Positions 11,972 through 22,745 of a DNA stretch of 64,000 bases are shown piece after piece. Below the pieces are notes generated by a model. It was not told the origin of the DNA. It was given only the letters and a program-made list of their open reading frames with translations, and did no database searches. Source of the DNA: Topomyia yanbarensis (lineage: Eukaryota > Arthropoda > Insecta > Diptera > Culicidae); assembly GCF_030247195.1 (NCBI RefSeq), contig NC_080672.1:28155906-28219905 (forward strand), written 5' to 3'. The stretch's first letter is position 1, and each line of letters opens with the position of its first letter. The position numbers were made by a program, and so were the translations under genes.

Positions 11972-13667
11972 TTATATACCTTCCTCAAATAAGGAACGAA
12001 AAAAATAAAAATCTCTCCCTTGAGAATTTTCTGCACAGGGGCGTGGAATAGTATGGATTTTTGAATGAATATTTTTTCTATTCGCAAGGAGTCGAGGGCG
12101 GGGTCTGCCCAAAACTTGACGACCTTCTCCAGGTTCTCTGCTGAACATTACTTTAGCTAGTTTCTCTTTTGGCATTCGCACTACATGTTCAGCACACTGT
12201 AGTCTGCCATATTTTATCGGCCTTCCAATCGCAGCATGTTTGTATACTTGGTACAGCTTGTGGTTCTGTGGTCATTTTCTAGTGTGAGTATTGAATGCCG
12301 AATTGTTCTCTCGAGCACTCGACAGTCTGCCCTCCTCAACTCACATGTATCATAGCCGTACAGAACAACCGGTAGTATGAGCGATAGAGCAAGTTTTGTG
12401 CGCATATGCGGCGTACTGGACTTTAGCTGATTACGCAAACCATAGAAAGTCCAGTTCGCAGCCGCAATACATCTTTTCACCTCGTGGTTACCATCATTGT
12501 TAGTATGTTCCAAGTGTTCCAAGAAATATGAATTCATGAAAAGCCTTATACGTATCTTATCGATTTCCACCTCGGAATCAATGTCGTTTGAACTGCCTTA
12601 CTCTCAATCAGCTGCCATGTACATCATCTTGTTAGAGTTTATAGCTAGACCGAATCTTAAAAAAAGTCTTTTCCACTGCTCTGCGATCAACGCTAATGAC
12701 GCCGATATCGTCCGTGAAGTTAAGAAATATGTGAAGTCTCATGATGATGGTTGTGCACGTCTTCGTACAGCACAGATATATGCTATGTGGACGATACATT
12801 TGAGACTGCATCCCCTCCTTCAACCCATCGGATGTCACAAACGAGTCGGAAACCTCTCCGTCTGTTTTGAAGTTTGATTTTGACATATCCTATGATACTG
12901 GATTAGATTAATTAGTTTTGTCAGAAATCCATGTTTCAGCATTATCTGTCAGAGTTGGTTTAGTTCCAATGAATCGCACACCACCTTGAAATCCGCAACA
13001 GATGGTGAGCCCGTATGTTCTATTTCCAATATTTTTCCAGAGTTTATTGCAGGGTAAATATCTGGTCTGTCGTTGGCCGTCCTTCTCGTAACCCACTTTG
13101 GTATTCGTTGACGAAGGATTCAGCCAACGAGCGTAGTCTTCTTAACAGAAAAGAGAGAGTAGCTTATAGCTGCAGGTACATTGAGGATCAATTTTATTAC
13201 AATCAATACAGTGTTATTACCCTTTTCGTAGATAGTGTAGCCTTAGACGGAATGCCGGCCGAACTTCTAAATGTCGAGAGTGGTCGGCTGTATGAAACAA
13301 TCCACTGCGTGATTGGGATGATCTGGGTTGAAGAAGGAATGCCTCATATGCCCTATGGGAAAACATCCAAGCAAAATCGAAGGCATTTCTTTCTCAACCC
13401 AGATCTTCCCTATCACGCAGTTGATTGCTTCGTACAGTCGATCACTCCCGACTTTTCAAAGTTCAGCCAGCATTCCGTCCTTCCGAACGGCCATACTGTT
13501 CTTTAGTGAGTGAACTTTTAACATGTTCATCATCCCCAATTCTCATTCTGTTTGTGCCTTCTCTACTTTTTTTTTCGTTAAATAGCAACTCAAAGTGCTC
13601 CTTAATCATGGTACCTTCTGTACGGTCTGTTATTAGGTTATTGTTTTCAATAAAAACCAGTCGGTAA
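11972..13667 (-). pseudogene. Decayed non-LTR reverse transcriptase (RTE-like?)
   Basis: Read on the minus strand from 13667 to 11972, the segments occur in the order of one reverse transcriptase, separated by frameshifts and stops. These are ITDRTEGTMIKEHFELL (about 13630), a GMPAELL-like segment (13479-13382), SFVNEYQSGLREGR followed by TTDQIFTLQ (about 13115-13045), FTDDIGVISVDRRAVE where the family has FADD (about 12720-12675), and the thumb region with EVKRCIAAANWTFYGLRNQL then LPVVLYGYDTC (12490-12340). It ends with MPKEKLAKVMFSREPG at 12178-12130. The order matches a LINE ORF2 from the finger domain to the C-terminus. The catalytic FADD is altered, so the copy is inactive. The clade (RTE-like) is my inference. 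An inverted fragment of the same element interrupts it at 13246-13342. Confidence 0.75.
13246..13479. repeat. Inverted duplication of a LINE segment (two 97-98 bp arms)
   Basis: The left arm 13246-13342 and the right arm 13382-13479 are inverted copies, about 83-85% identical by eye, with a spacer of about 39 bp. Each arm encodes the same piece of reverse transcriptase. The plus-strand arm reads DGMPAELLNVESGRLYETIH, and the minus-strand arm is its collinear counterpart with one stop codon. The right arm is in the correct orientation for the surrounding minus-strand LINE, so the left arm is the inverted one. Transcription in either direction would give a hairpin RNA with stem arms of nearly 100 bases. 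Confidence 0.75.
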
Positions 13668-15103
13668 TAAAAAAATCAACTAGTTGTTTTTTGAAATTAT
13701 GATCAATCTGTTTTCTATGGGGAAGCAAGGCAACCTCAGTATTTTCAACAATATATCCGGAACTCCGGTACTTTCTGGAAACATAGGTCCGGCTCCTGAA
13801 ACTAGACAAATGTTGTGATCATTTCCAAAAAATCGTTTAAAATTTCGTTGAGACGCGGCTATGAATCATTATCCGGTTTTTTCATTTTTTTCTATTGAAT
13901 GGGGGGCTGTGAACGTAGTAGTTTCAAATTTGCTGATCTTTTCAGAATTGAACAATTATTGTTCGAACTGTTTTTTTTTTCTTTCAAATTTTCAATATAC
14001 ATCTATAAAATTAACATTAAACATGAAAAGCTCTTAGGCTATCAACATATTCAGCCAAACCCTCCAAGTCAATTTTTGATTACACCACCGAATGTATAAG
14101 ATGAACGAAACAGCTTATCGGACATCCCCAACAGATTGTTATAAACAACACTTAATTATATTGATGCGAAATACAATCATTATTCTATTTAACCACTTTT
14201 TGATTAAATAAGGAGAGCACGTGCACGGGCCGTCACTAAATACAAATTTTCGTTTGCCCCCACCCAAGGATCGGTTATGGTGGTGAATTCAAACAAAATT
14301 TCTTCTACTCGATCTAAGTTGGCAATGTGGACAATTCGCCAGTGAGCTGAAAATTGACATTTAATTTTTGCGTTCAAGCCGAGTCGGTCGAATAGAATTA
14401 TTTATTATTGCATAGCATACTCGAAAAGTGAATCTTATTTTGTTTAAAATGACCTAGAGTTAAGGACGGTAATATGCTCAAGTGCCATTGGATGTCTATG
14501 TTGAATTGTTAATTTCAGCTTCAATCTGGTGAAATCGTAATTGTTTCCATTTTTTAGCGAGAGCAGGAGCAGATTATCACTAATGGTTACTTCTGTTTAA
14601 GAATCTAGAAAGGAGCCCAGGTTAGTTGTTTGCAACAAAAGTTTTTATTGAACTAAGTTGAGTTCCCACAAAACAGCAGGGGTGTGAACGAATCCGAAAT
14701 ATATTTTAGATTAGGAGTTTAATTCAATGGTACATCACTAGGCTCAAAAAAAGTTTCCAACGAACTGTTTGACAGCTGCTAGAATCCGAAATTGAATCAG
14801 TTTTAGTCTCAAGCAAATATATTAACAATGGCATTTTGTTTTTCGACTTCGCACTACACCGGCGAAGTTGGTGCTACACTTGGTGTTGGTGCTGGAATGT
14901 TCGACTGAGCTTGATGTCTAGTTTATAAAAATTTTTAAGTGTAATTCATAAATGAAATTTCTTCCGGGTTGGCAGAAATTCTTTGGATACTTCAAATCTC
15001 CACTGACAGATCAAGCTTCAACTAGCCTGAAATTCGCCGTCGTAAGAACAAAATAGTTACCGTTGACTAATGAACCGTTCAAACTTTCTTTCGTTTCTTC
15101 CAG
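13668..15103. other. AT-rich sequence, no recognised gene
   Basis: There are no credible open frames. TTTTTTAG (about 14555-14562) and CAGGTTAGT (about 14617-14625) look like splice acceptor and donor, but the reading frames between them contain stops, so I do not call an exon. Confidence 0.35.
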
Positions 15104-15152
15104 ATAGCCGAGACTTTAATGGCACAACCTACTTCGCTGCAGCATTCAAAAG
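15104..15152 (+). CDS. Candidate internal exon of an unidentified gene
   Basis: A 49-bp open segment is preceded by a pyrimidine-rich acceptor ending TTTCTTCCAG at 15103 and followed by an excellent donor, GTAAGT, at 15153. In the one frame that joins in phase to the next exon it encodes about 16 residues, starting IAETLMAQPT. The following intron (15153-15272) is 120 bp, a normal small size for a dipteran gene, and ends TTTTAG. I could not find an upstream exon inside the window, and I do not recognise the protein. Splice sites of this quality can occur by chance, so confidence is moderate to low. Confidence 0.4.
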
Positions 15153-15272
15153 GTAAGTCTAATGTCGTTCAAACCACTTTTTAGCTGAACCATCCTAGCA
15201 AGAAACCAGCCAGTTTTTTTTCGGGTCTGAATTTTCCCCCTGTTTTAATTGGTGGGTTCGTTAATGTTTTAG

Positions 15273-15487
15273 TGCTGCTAAGCCCAGCGCGCATTGGCGC
15301 GGCAGCGGCGGCCAGTCCAGATGACTATAAAGAGTTAATTCGTACGGCTCGTGCTTACTTTTCCAAAACGATTGGCAATTGGTCTACCGTACCCGCGGAT
15401 CGTCGCGTGTGTGAGCCTTCCCCCACCCTGCCCAACTGCTGTTCCCCAGACATCAACCACAAGCTGTTGATGGGTCAATATCGATAA
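15273..15487 (+). CDS. Candidate second exon, open to a stop at 15487
   Basis: After the TTTTAG acceptor the frame joined from the previous exon stays open for about 71 codons, ending with TAA at 15485-15487. The translation begins with an Ala-rich stretch (LLSPARIGAAAAASP) and continues DYKELIRTARAYF, then a Trp, then a Cys-rich tail with four cysteines. GTGAGC at 15411 is an alternative donor that would end the exon before that tail. The spacing of a hydrophobic helix, Trp, Pro and paired Cys loosely recalls the C-terminal cysteine region of glypicans, but the CWxG core is absent and I do not claim the identity. It could also be a chance open frame. Confidence 0.35.
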
Positions 15488-17277
15488 GCTGCCGTTTGCT
15501 AAGTGTTGTTTTACCGGCACGCGTTCTCTCGAACTGTCACGGCCAAGGTGTTTAGAGTCCAAAGGTGGTACGATGTTGAAAAATGTCACTTCACCGTATT
15601 GTATATATCTGATCACAGCGAACACTGTTGGTTGTTAGCTGTAGATGAAAAGTTGCAGCTCATTAGACTAAACAGTTACTGCCAAAGTTGCAGTACCTGG
15701 AATCAAACTACACCTTGGGCGCAGCCTAATGAGGATTTTCCAGAATTCCGAACAGTGCGCGATGATGTATGATGAAGAAGAGAAGGGACGAAGTTAGAAG
15801 CCACACGTTCAGTGGGTGTCCTGTACCGCCGCCGTCACCGCACCTGCCGTTGTGGACGAGATCAGCGGCGAGTTCATTGGCAAGAAGCTACAATAATCCA
15901 ATAATAAGGAAAAAAGGTGGCGAACAACATTTCCTCTCGACGTACGGGTTCTTTGGTTCGATGTTTGTTACTGTTCTCGATATTAGTTTGAGGTCTGCGT
16001 TTTTTGATAACATTCGTAGAGGGGGCTAATAAAAATTAGCCATCATTCGGGTATCTTTTTTTTATTGTGCCGATGTTCTGCTGTTGCTTGCTGACGATGC
16101 AGTTCAAAGTCTGGTAACTAATGTGACGCCTAGCTGGAATCGAATTTTTCATCATGTTTTTATATGATGCCTTTAAAGATTACTTCTCTTCTGAGATACC
16201 CAACAAATTTATGTAATAAACCCAAGTAAGTAAAATTATGATACACGCGTCAATTCCGACGGATAAATGGCTTCGGAATCTACTGCTAGGTCAGTCATTT
16301 TGAAATGGTTATTAAGTTGTTTGCATGATGTGATTGGATCATATGCAGAAAACTTTTTTCATAATACCACTGCTGGCCAGTGAAAGTGATTTAAATAATT
16401 AATTTTCTGCAATTGATTTTTTTGAATAATACCTACCTGTTCTCTGTCCTTTTTTTGAGTTAGCGACCAAAGAACCTTCTCGTGCCTCAAGCCGCTGATT
16501 GGTACGAGTATATCAAAACAAATTCACACTAAATTCATTGTTTGCTGAGATCTCAGCTGTTGACAATTCAAAAAAGCTGGCAGATAGTGTGTAGATTTTT
16601 TATTTTGTAAAGAATAAATTGAAACTTGAGGATTAATTAATTGGACAAACATATTGTTCGAATTAGAAAGTTGAACTCATTCGACGTAAAACTTTGAAAT
16701 GATTCGATTCCATCAGGGCGCGCACTTATCCAAAAAGTGCACCAAAAGGGAGACTTTTATTTTCATTGTTTTCCCCGTCCATTCGGTTCTTCTAACGAAG
16801 TTTTGTTTTGCAATTCGCGGGCGCGAAACGAAAATAAAACTGCTGCAGTTTAGCATATTATATGTAGGTATAGGTTCAGTACATGGATCTTGGCGCTCTT
16901 GCCTGACTGACTGGACTTGTGAATGCGACTGCGGAGTGAAGCGTGAGGTCCGTGTCCGTAGAATGTGACCGCCGCGGAGTGTGCCTGGTTCAATATTTAC
17001 GGAGATGTTGACCATGGCCGTGGCGGCGGCGGTGGCGTCGTCGACGGTGAACAGGTGCAAGACAAATTGTAATTGGACAACTGTTTGGGTTTCGGTTCGA
17101 GTTATCGGACCAGGCGGCAGCAGAACACTTGACACTGAAATTGTTTACAATAGCTTGTCTGCGATGAGGGACAAGCTGAACGTAGTCGAAGGTTTGGCGG
17201 AAACTGCAATCATCTTTCATATCAAAGTAGTTTCGAAATTTGTGTCATTGTTCCATTTTTTTGTCATTAGCACTACA
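15488..17277. other. No recognised gene; several overlapping open frames
   Basis: Overlapping open frames of 80-140 codons on both strands (15503-15772, 15769-16029, 16699-16968, 16713-17135) carry no recognisable domain. A frame at about 15808-15891 ends VVDEISGEFIGKKLQ before a stop and could be a last exon, but nothing links it to the exons upstream. The segment 16870-17130 is relatively GC-rich. Confidence 0.3.
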
Positions 17278-17430
17278 CCCAGATTTTTTACGCGGGCGAT
17301 TCGTACCGCGTAAAAAAATCGCACGAAAAAAACGCGTTAATTGGAAATTCCGCGTAAAAACCGCGTTAATTGGAAAGTCCGCGTAAAAAACGCGTTAATT
17401 CGAAAATCCACGTAAAAAAACTCTCAGCAA
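17278..17430. repeat. Short tandem repeat with CGCGTAAAAAACGCGTTAATT units
   Basis: About four diverged units of around 30 bp carry the words CGCGTAAAAA and CGCGTTAATT followed by GGAAA. CGCG occurs at both ends of each unit, so neighbouring units can pair with each other. A related fragment with CACGGATTTTGCAATTACC lies at about 53890-53925. I take it to be part of a dispersed repeat. Confidence 0.6.
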
Positions 17431-17582
17431 AAGACAGAATATTTTTGGAAGTTTTTTTGCACGGATTTCGCAATTAACACGGTTTTTGCAAAAAATATTC
17501 CAAATCATTTTGAATGCAAAAAACTTAGTAGATTTTCCGAAAGATGGAAGAGATGGGTCTGGACTCCTTATGGCCCGCAGCT

Positions 17583-17625
17583 TAACAATATGAGTATTTT
17601 CGGAATGGTCTTGTCGAGTAGGTGC
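17583..17625 (+). repeat. Copy of a dispersed repeat (AACAATATGGGTATTTTCGG family)
   Basis: The words AACAATATGAGTATTTTCGG, GGTCTTGTCGAGTAG recur in diverged form at 47443-47502, 47559-47619 and 47648-47698 (same strand), and inverted at 47895-47945 and 53612-53650. This copy directly abuts the 17-bp satellite, which may have grown out of its edge. Confidence 0.6.
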
Positions 17626-18192
17626 TAATGAGCCATTCGGCCTAATGGCCCGTTCGGCCTAATGGCCCATTCGGCCTAATGGCCCATTCGGTCTAATGAC
17701 CCATTCGGCCTAATGACCCGTTCGGCCTAATGACCCATTCGGCCTAACGACCGATGCGGCCTAATGACCCATTCGGCCTAATGACCCATTCGGCCTAATG
17801 ACCCATTCGGCCTAATGACCCATTCGGCCTAATGACCCATTCGGCCTAATGACCCATTCGGCCTAATGACCCATTCGGCCTAATGACCCATTCGGCCTAA
17901 TGACCCATTCGGCCTAATGACCCATTCGGCCTAATGACCCATTCGGCCTAATGACCCATTCGGCCTAATGACCCATTCGGCCTAATGACCCATTCGGCCT
18001 AATGACCCATTCGGCCTAATGACCCATTCGGCCTAATGACCAATTCGGCCTAATGACCCATTCGGCCTAATGACCCATTCGGCCTAATGACCCATTCGGC
18101 CTAATGACCCATTCGGCCTAATGACCCATTCGGCCTAATGACCCATTCGGGCGAACGATATTCGGCCTACCGCCTTTCGGCCTAATGACCCA
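17624..18192. repeat. 17-bp satellite, unit CCCATTCGGCCTAATGA, about 33 copies
   Basis: About 33 head-to-tail copies of a 17-bp unit span this interval. The central copies (about 17755-18145) are almost all identical, with one variant CCAATTCGG near 18044. Copies at the left edge vary (GGCCCGTTCGG, GACCGATGCGG) and the right edge ends with GCGAACGATATTCGGCC. Homogeneous centre and diverged edges are the expected pattern of unequal exchange. There are no spacers, so this is not a CRISPR array. GGCC within each unit is self-complementary. Confidence 0.95.
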
Positions 18193-18814
18193 GCACCGTG
18201 TTTCTGTAGACCTACGAAAAATTCGTATACTTCACGAATATTTTTTGCATGGAACTAATTCTCTTCGATTTACGAATATATTCTCAGTGTTTCACCTTTT
18301 ACTTCCCCTTCTTTATCTTCTCATTCCTTATTTCCTTCTTCTAGACTAAGTAGCTCTTCTCACATCTCTTTTTTCTATCTCCTATCTCTTTTTTATCCCT
18401 CTGTGTGGATTATCTCTTGTTGGAGGGTTTTTTTCTGTGCCCCTCAGCCGACGTTCTCCAGCTTGTCATAGGAGAGTTCCAACCGTTCTGGGGCGCATAC
18501 TAGTCGAAATGAAAATATTTCGGTATGCAGTCACCGTTCGCTAGTTGGGCTACCATTTCTGTCCAACTAACGAATTTGATTCGCTAGTTGTAACGACTGA
18601 CACCAAAAATTCTCCAAGGAAGAAGTTGTTAGGCGTGTAAATTTATCTGCTCACATCTTCAACTGTTGTCAGATTGATTGTCATAGCAAATTTGATATCA
18701 GATTTTGGCAATAAGATGACAGGGGCAGTAAAAAGTGTTCAACAAGCAAATCACAACTGTGTACTGAAATAATGTAAAAACGTTCTCTAATGAAGCCGTA
18801 ATAATCAATAATAA
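18193..18814. other. Transition sequence, no gene
   Basis: Unique to low-complexity sequence between two satellite domains. The part from 18290 to 18430 is already pyrimidine-rich (CTTTTT, CTTCCC words), while 18430-18810 is ordinary mixed sequence with no credible open frame. Confidence 0.4.
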
Positions 18815-21800
18815 ATACCCCTTTTTGTTATTTTTCGTTTTTTCAGTTTTTCCTTCTTCCAGTTTATTATTTTTTCATTTTTTCCTTTTTAATTTTTTCC
18901 TTATTTCTTTTTTTATTTTCTTGTTTCTATTTGATTTTATTTTTTCCCTTTTCTCTTTCTTCATTTTTTCCTTTCTTCTTTATTTGCTGTATTTTTCTTT
19001 TTTTCCTTTTCTCCTTTCCTTTTTTTATTTTTTCCTTTTAACTTTTTCTTCGTCTTTCCGTTTTTGCGTTTTTCCATTTGAACGTTTTTTTTTGTTTCGC
19101 CGTTTTCCGTTATACCGTTGTTACTGTTTTTTCTTCATTTAACCGTTTTTTTCCGTTTTTCATTCATACATTTTTAAATTTTTCTGTTTGTCCATTTTTC
19201 GTTTTTCTATTCTTCCGTTATTCCGGTCTTTTTTCTTTTTATTCCTTTTTCCTTTTTCTTCTTTGTTCTTTGTTGTCTTTTTTCTCACAATTTTTTTCCT
19301 TTTTTCTTTGTTTCCTTTTTTCTGTTTCAATTTTTTAATTCTTTCTTTTTTTCCAGTTTTTCTTTTTTTCTATTTTCCATTTAACTATTCTAGCTTTTTT
19401 CCATTTTCTCTTTTTTCCGTTCTTCATTTACATTTTCCTTTTTTGTTTTCCTATTTTTTCTTTTACCTTTTTTGTCTTATTTTCCCTTTTCACTTTTCCG
19501 CATTCGTTCTTTTTTTCTTTTTTCCTTTTTAATTTTTTATCTTTTTCATTTTTTTTGCTTTACGTTTATCTTTCTTTGTTTTCTTTTTTCCATTCTAACA
19601 TTTTTCAATTCTTCCATTTTTGCGTTTTCTTCTTTTCTGTGCTTCAATTTTGCCTTTCTTCCGTTCTTCTATTCTTCCGTTTACCCGCTCTTTCGTTCTC
19701 CCGTTTTTCCGTTTTCCGTATTTCCGCTCTTCTATTCTTCCGTTTATACGTTCTTTCGTTTTCCCGTTTTCTGTTCTTTCATTGTTCCGTTCTTCCAATC
19801 TTCCGTTTTCCGTCCTTCCGTTTTTCCGTTCTTCCACTTTTTTTTCTTTTACCCTTTTTGTCCTATTTTCCCTTTCCATTTTTTCGCATTCGTCTTTTTT
19901 TTCATTTTTCCTTTTTATTTTTGATCATTTTCATTTTATTGCTTTACGTTTATCTTTCTTTGTTTTCTTTTTCCCATTCTAACATTTTTCATTTGTTCCA
20001 TTTTCCGTTTTCTTCTTTTCTGTTCTTCAATTTTGCCGTTCTTGCGTTCTTCTATTCTTCCGTTTACCCGTTCTTTCGTTCTCCTGTTTTTCCGTTCTTC
20101 CGGTCTTCCGTTTTTCCGTTCTTTTATTCTTCCGTTTAGCCGTTCTTTCGTTCTCCCGTTTTCTGTTCATCCATTGTTCCGTTCTTCCATACTTCCGTTT
20201 TTCCGTTCTTTCGTTCTTCCGTTCTTCTGTGCTTCCGTTCTTCTGTTCCTTCGTTCTTCCGTTCCTTCGTTCTTCCGATCTTTTTTTATTTTCTTTTTCA
20301 TTTTTATTCTTTGTTCTTTTTTAATTTTTCTTTGTTGTCTTCTTTCTCGTTCCTTTTTACTTCATTTTTTGGTCTTCGCGCACTTTTTTCTTTCTTTATT
20401 TTTCGAGTCTTTCTTTTTTCTTTTTTCCTTATTTTCTTCTTTTTTCGATTATTTTTTCAACCTATTTCTTATTTTACCTTTTTCGAGTTTATCCATTTTC
20501 TGTTTGTTTTTCCCTTTTTTCTTTTGCCCTTTGTGTCCTATTTTCCTTTTTCCTGGTTTCCGCATTTATTCTGTTTCCATTTTCCGTTTTTTGTACTTCC
20601 GTTTTTTCTGTTCTTTCGTTCTTACGTTATTCCGTTTTTTTTCTTTTTCCTTTTTCTTTGTTGTTTGTTGTCTTTTTTCTCGTTCCTTTTTACTTCATTT
20701 TCTTGATCTTTGCGTCCTTTTTTCTTTCTTTATTTTTTGATTTGTTTTTTCTTTCTTTCTTTCTTTTTTCCTTATTTTCTTCTTCTTTCGTTTCTCTTTT
20801 TACCTATTTCTCATTTTACCTTTTTCGTTTTTATCAATTTTTCTGTTTTTTTACCTTTTTCTTTTTTTTGTTTTTATTTTCTTTTTTGTTTTTCTCTTTT
20901 TTGCCCTTTGTGTCCTATTTTGCTTTTTCCTGTTTTCCGCATTTATTTTGTTTTCTTTCTTTTCTTTTACATTTTGTTTTTTTTTTTCTTTTTTTGCTTT
21001 CCCGTTTCTCTTATTTCTTTTATTCCTTTTTCCGTTTTCTAACATTTTTCCTTTTGTCCTTTTTTTGTTCTTTTCTCAATTTTCATTTTTTTTTGCTGCT
21101 TTTCGTTTTTGTCGGGATACCTTATTTCCTTTTTTGTTATTTCCTTTATTATTTTTAAATTTTTATCTTATTTTCTTTTTTCCTTTTTTATTTTTTTCTT
21201 TCTTTCTTTTTTCCTTTCGTCATATTTTCCTTCATTTTTCTTTTTTTCCCTTCCTTCTTTTATTTTTATCCCTTTTAACTTATTTCCGTCTTTGTGTTTT
21301 TTCATTTGACTGTTTTTTCGTTTCGCTGTTTTCCATTATACCGTTTTTCCGTTTTTCTGTTTCTGCATTTTGCTATTTTCCGTTACTTGTTTCTCCATTT
21401 TACTGTTTTTTTATCTGTTCTTCCGTTATTCCATTCTTCCGTTTTCCCTTTTCTCTTTTTCCTTTTTCTTGCCTGTTATTTATTTTTCCCTGTTTCTTTT
21501 TTCCTTGTTCTTTGTTTCCCTTTTTTCTTAAATCTTTAATTTTTTTCTGTTTTCCTTCTTTCTTTTTTTCTTTATTTTTTCGTTTTTCTCTTTTTCCTAT
21601 TTTACCTTTTTCGCTTTTTTCATTTTTTCTTTTGTCTGTTATTCCATTATTCCTTTTTTTTTCTTTTGTCTTTTTGTCCTAATTTCCTTTTTCACTTTTC
21701 CGCACCATTTCTTTTTTGCTTTCTTTCTTTTTCTTTTTTAGCCTTCCCATTTCACTTTCATTGTTTTCTTTTTTCATTCTTACATTGTTCAATTCTTCAA

Positions 21801-22745
21801 TTTTTCATTTTTTCTATTTTTCTGTGCTTCCTTTCTTTCGTTCCTCCATTATTCCGTTCTTGCGATCTTCCGTTCTTTCTTCTTTTTTTGTTTTTCCTGT
21901 TTCTTCTTTGTTGTCTTTTTTCTTGTTCCTTTTTCTACTTTTTTTCCTTGTTCTTTGCTTTGTTTTGTTTTCTTTCTCAATTTTTTTAATTCGTATTTTT
22001 TTCCTACCCTTTTTCCTTTTTTTCGTTTCTTTTTTTTTCTATTTTCCATTTTACCTTTTTCGCTTTTATCCTTTCCTTTACCTTTTTTCATTTTTTCTTT
22101 TGTTTGTTTTTCCTTTTTTGTTTTTTCCTTTTTCTTTAGCCCTTTTTTTCCTATTTTTCTATTCACTTTTCCGCATTTATTCTATTTACAAACTTTTACA
22201 TTTTTTATTTTTTCCTTTTTTTGCTTTCCTGTTTTTGTTTTCCTTCCTTTTTTCCTTTGTCCTCAATTCTTTTTTCCTTCTGTTTTTCTTTTGTCTGTTT
22301 TCATTTTTTTTTCTTTTTTGTCCTTTTTTATCTTGTTCTTTTCCCAACTTTCTTTTTTCCTCTTTTTCTTTTTTTTCGGGTTACCTTATTTCCTTTTTCT
22401 TTTTTCCTTTTACCTATTTTTTCCGTTTACCTATTTTTTCCGTTTTTTACTATTTCCTTTTTTCCTTTGTTCCTTTTTCCCTCTGCTTTTTTCCTTTAGT
22501 TCCATATTTTCCTATTGTCCTTTTTCCATTTTTTCTTTCTTTCTTTTTTTCTTTGTTCCTTTTTTTGATTTTTCCTCTTTGCCTTCCTTCTTTTGTCTTT
22601 TTTTCTTTTTACGTTTCCCATTTTCACATTTTTCTTGTTTCCTCTTTTTTCTTTATCACGTTTTTATTCTTTTTTTTTATTTCTTTTTTTCCTTTTATCT
22701 TTTTTTTTCCATTCCTTTTTTTCATAACATTTTTCAGATTGTCTT
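18815..22745. repeat. 3.9-kb polypyrimidine domain with higher-order repeats
   Basis: The plus strand is overwhelmingly T and C, with frequent CCG, for almost 4 kb. Basic words are TTTTTCC, TTCCGTTC and CTTTTTT with a spacing of about 7-9 bp. Larger units are repeated. About 19469-19850 is repeated with high similarity at about 19852-20240 (shared words GCTTTACGTTTATCTTTC, then TTCTAACATTTTTC, then TTCCGTTTACCCG). About 20328-20640 is repeated at about 20652-20960 (shared CTCGTTCCTTTTTACTTC and CCCTTTGTGTCCTATTTT). The best-preserved short units (TTCCGTTC) lie at 19670-20280. Open frames here (up to 492 codons at 21716-23194) are translations of stop-poor pyrimidine DNA and are not genes. Confidence 0.9.

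Noticed and set aside
14555..14625. Possible exon between TTTTTTAG and CAGGTTAGT
   Set aside because: Stops interrupt the frames, and none joins in phase to the candidate exon at 15104.
16713..17135. 140-codon minus-strand open frame
   Set aside because: Overlaps a plus-strand frame of similar quality, with no recognised domain on either strand.
17624..18192. CRISPR-like regular repeats
   Set aside because: The copies are contiguous 17-bp units with no spacers, and the genome is eukaryotic.
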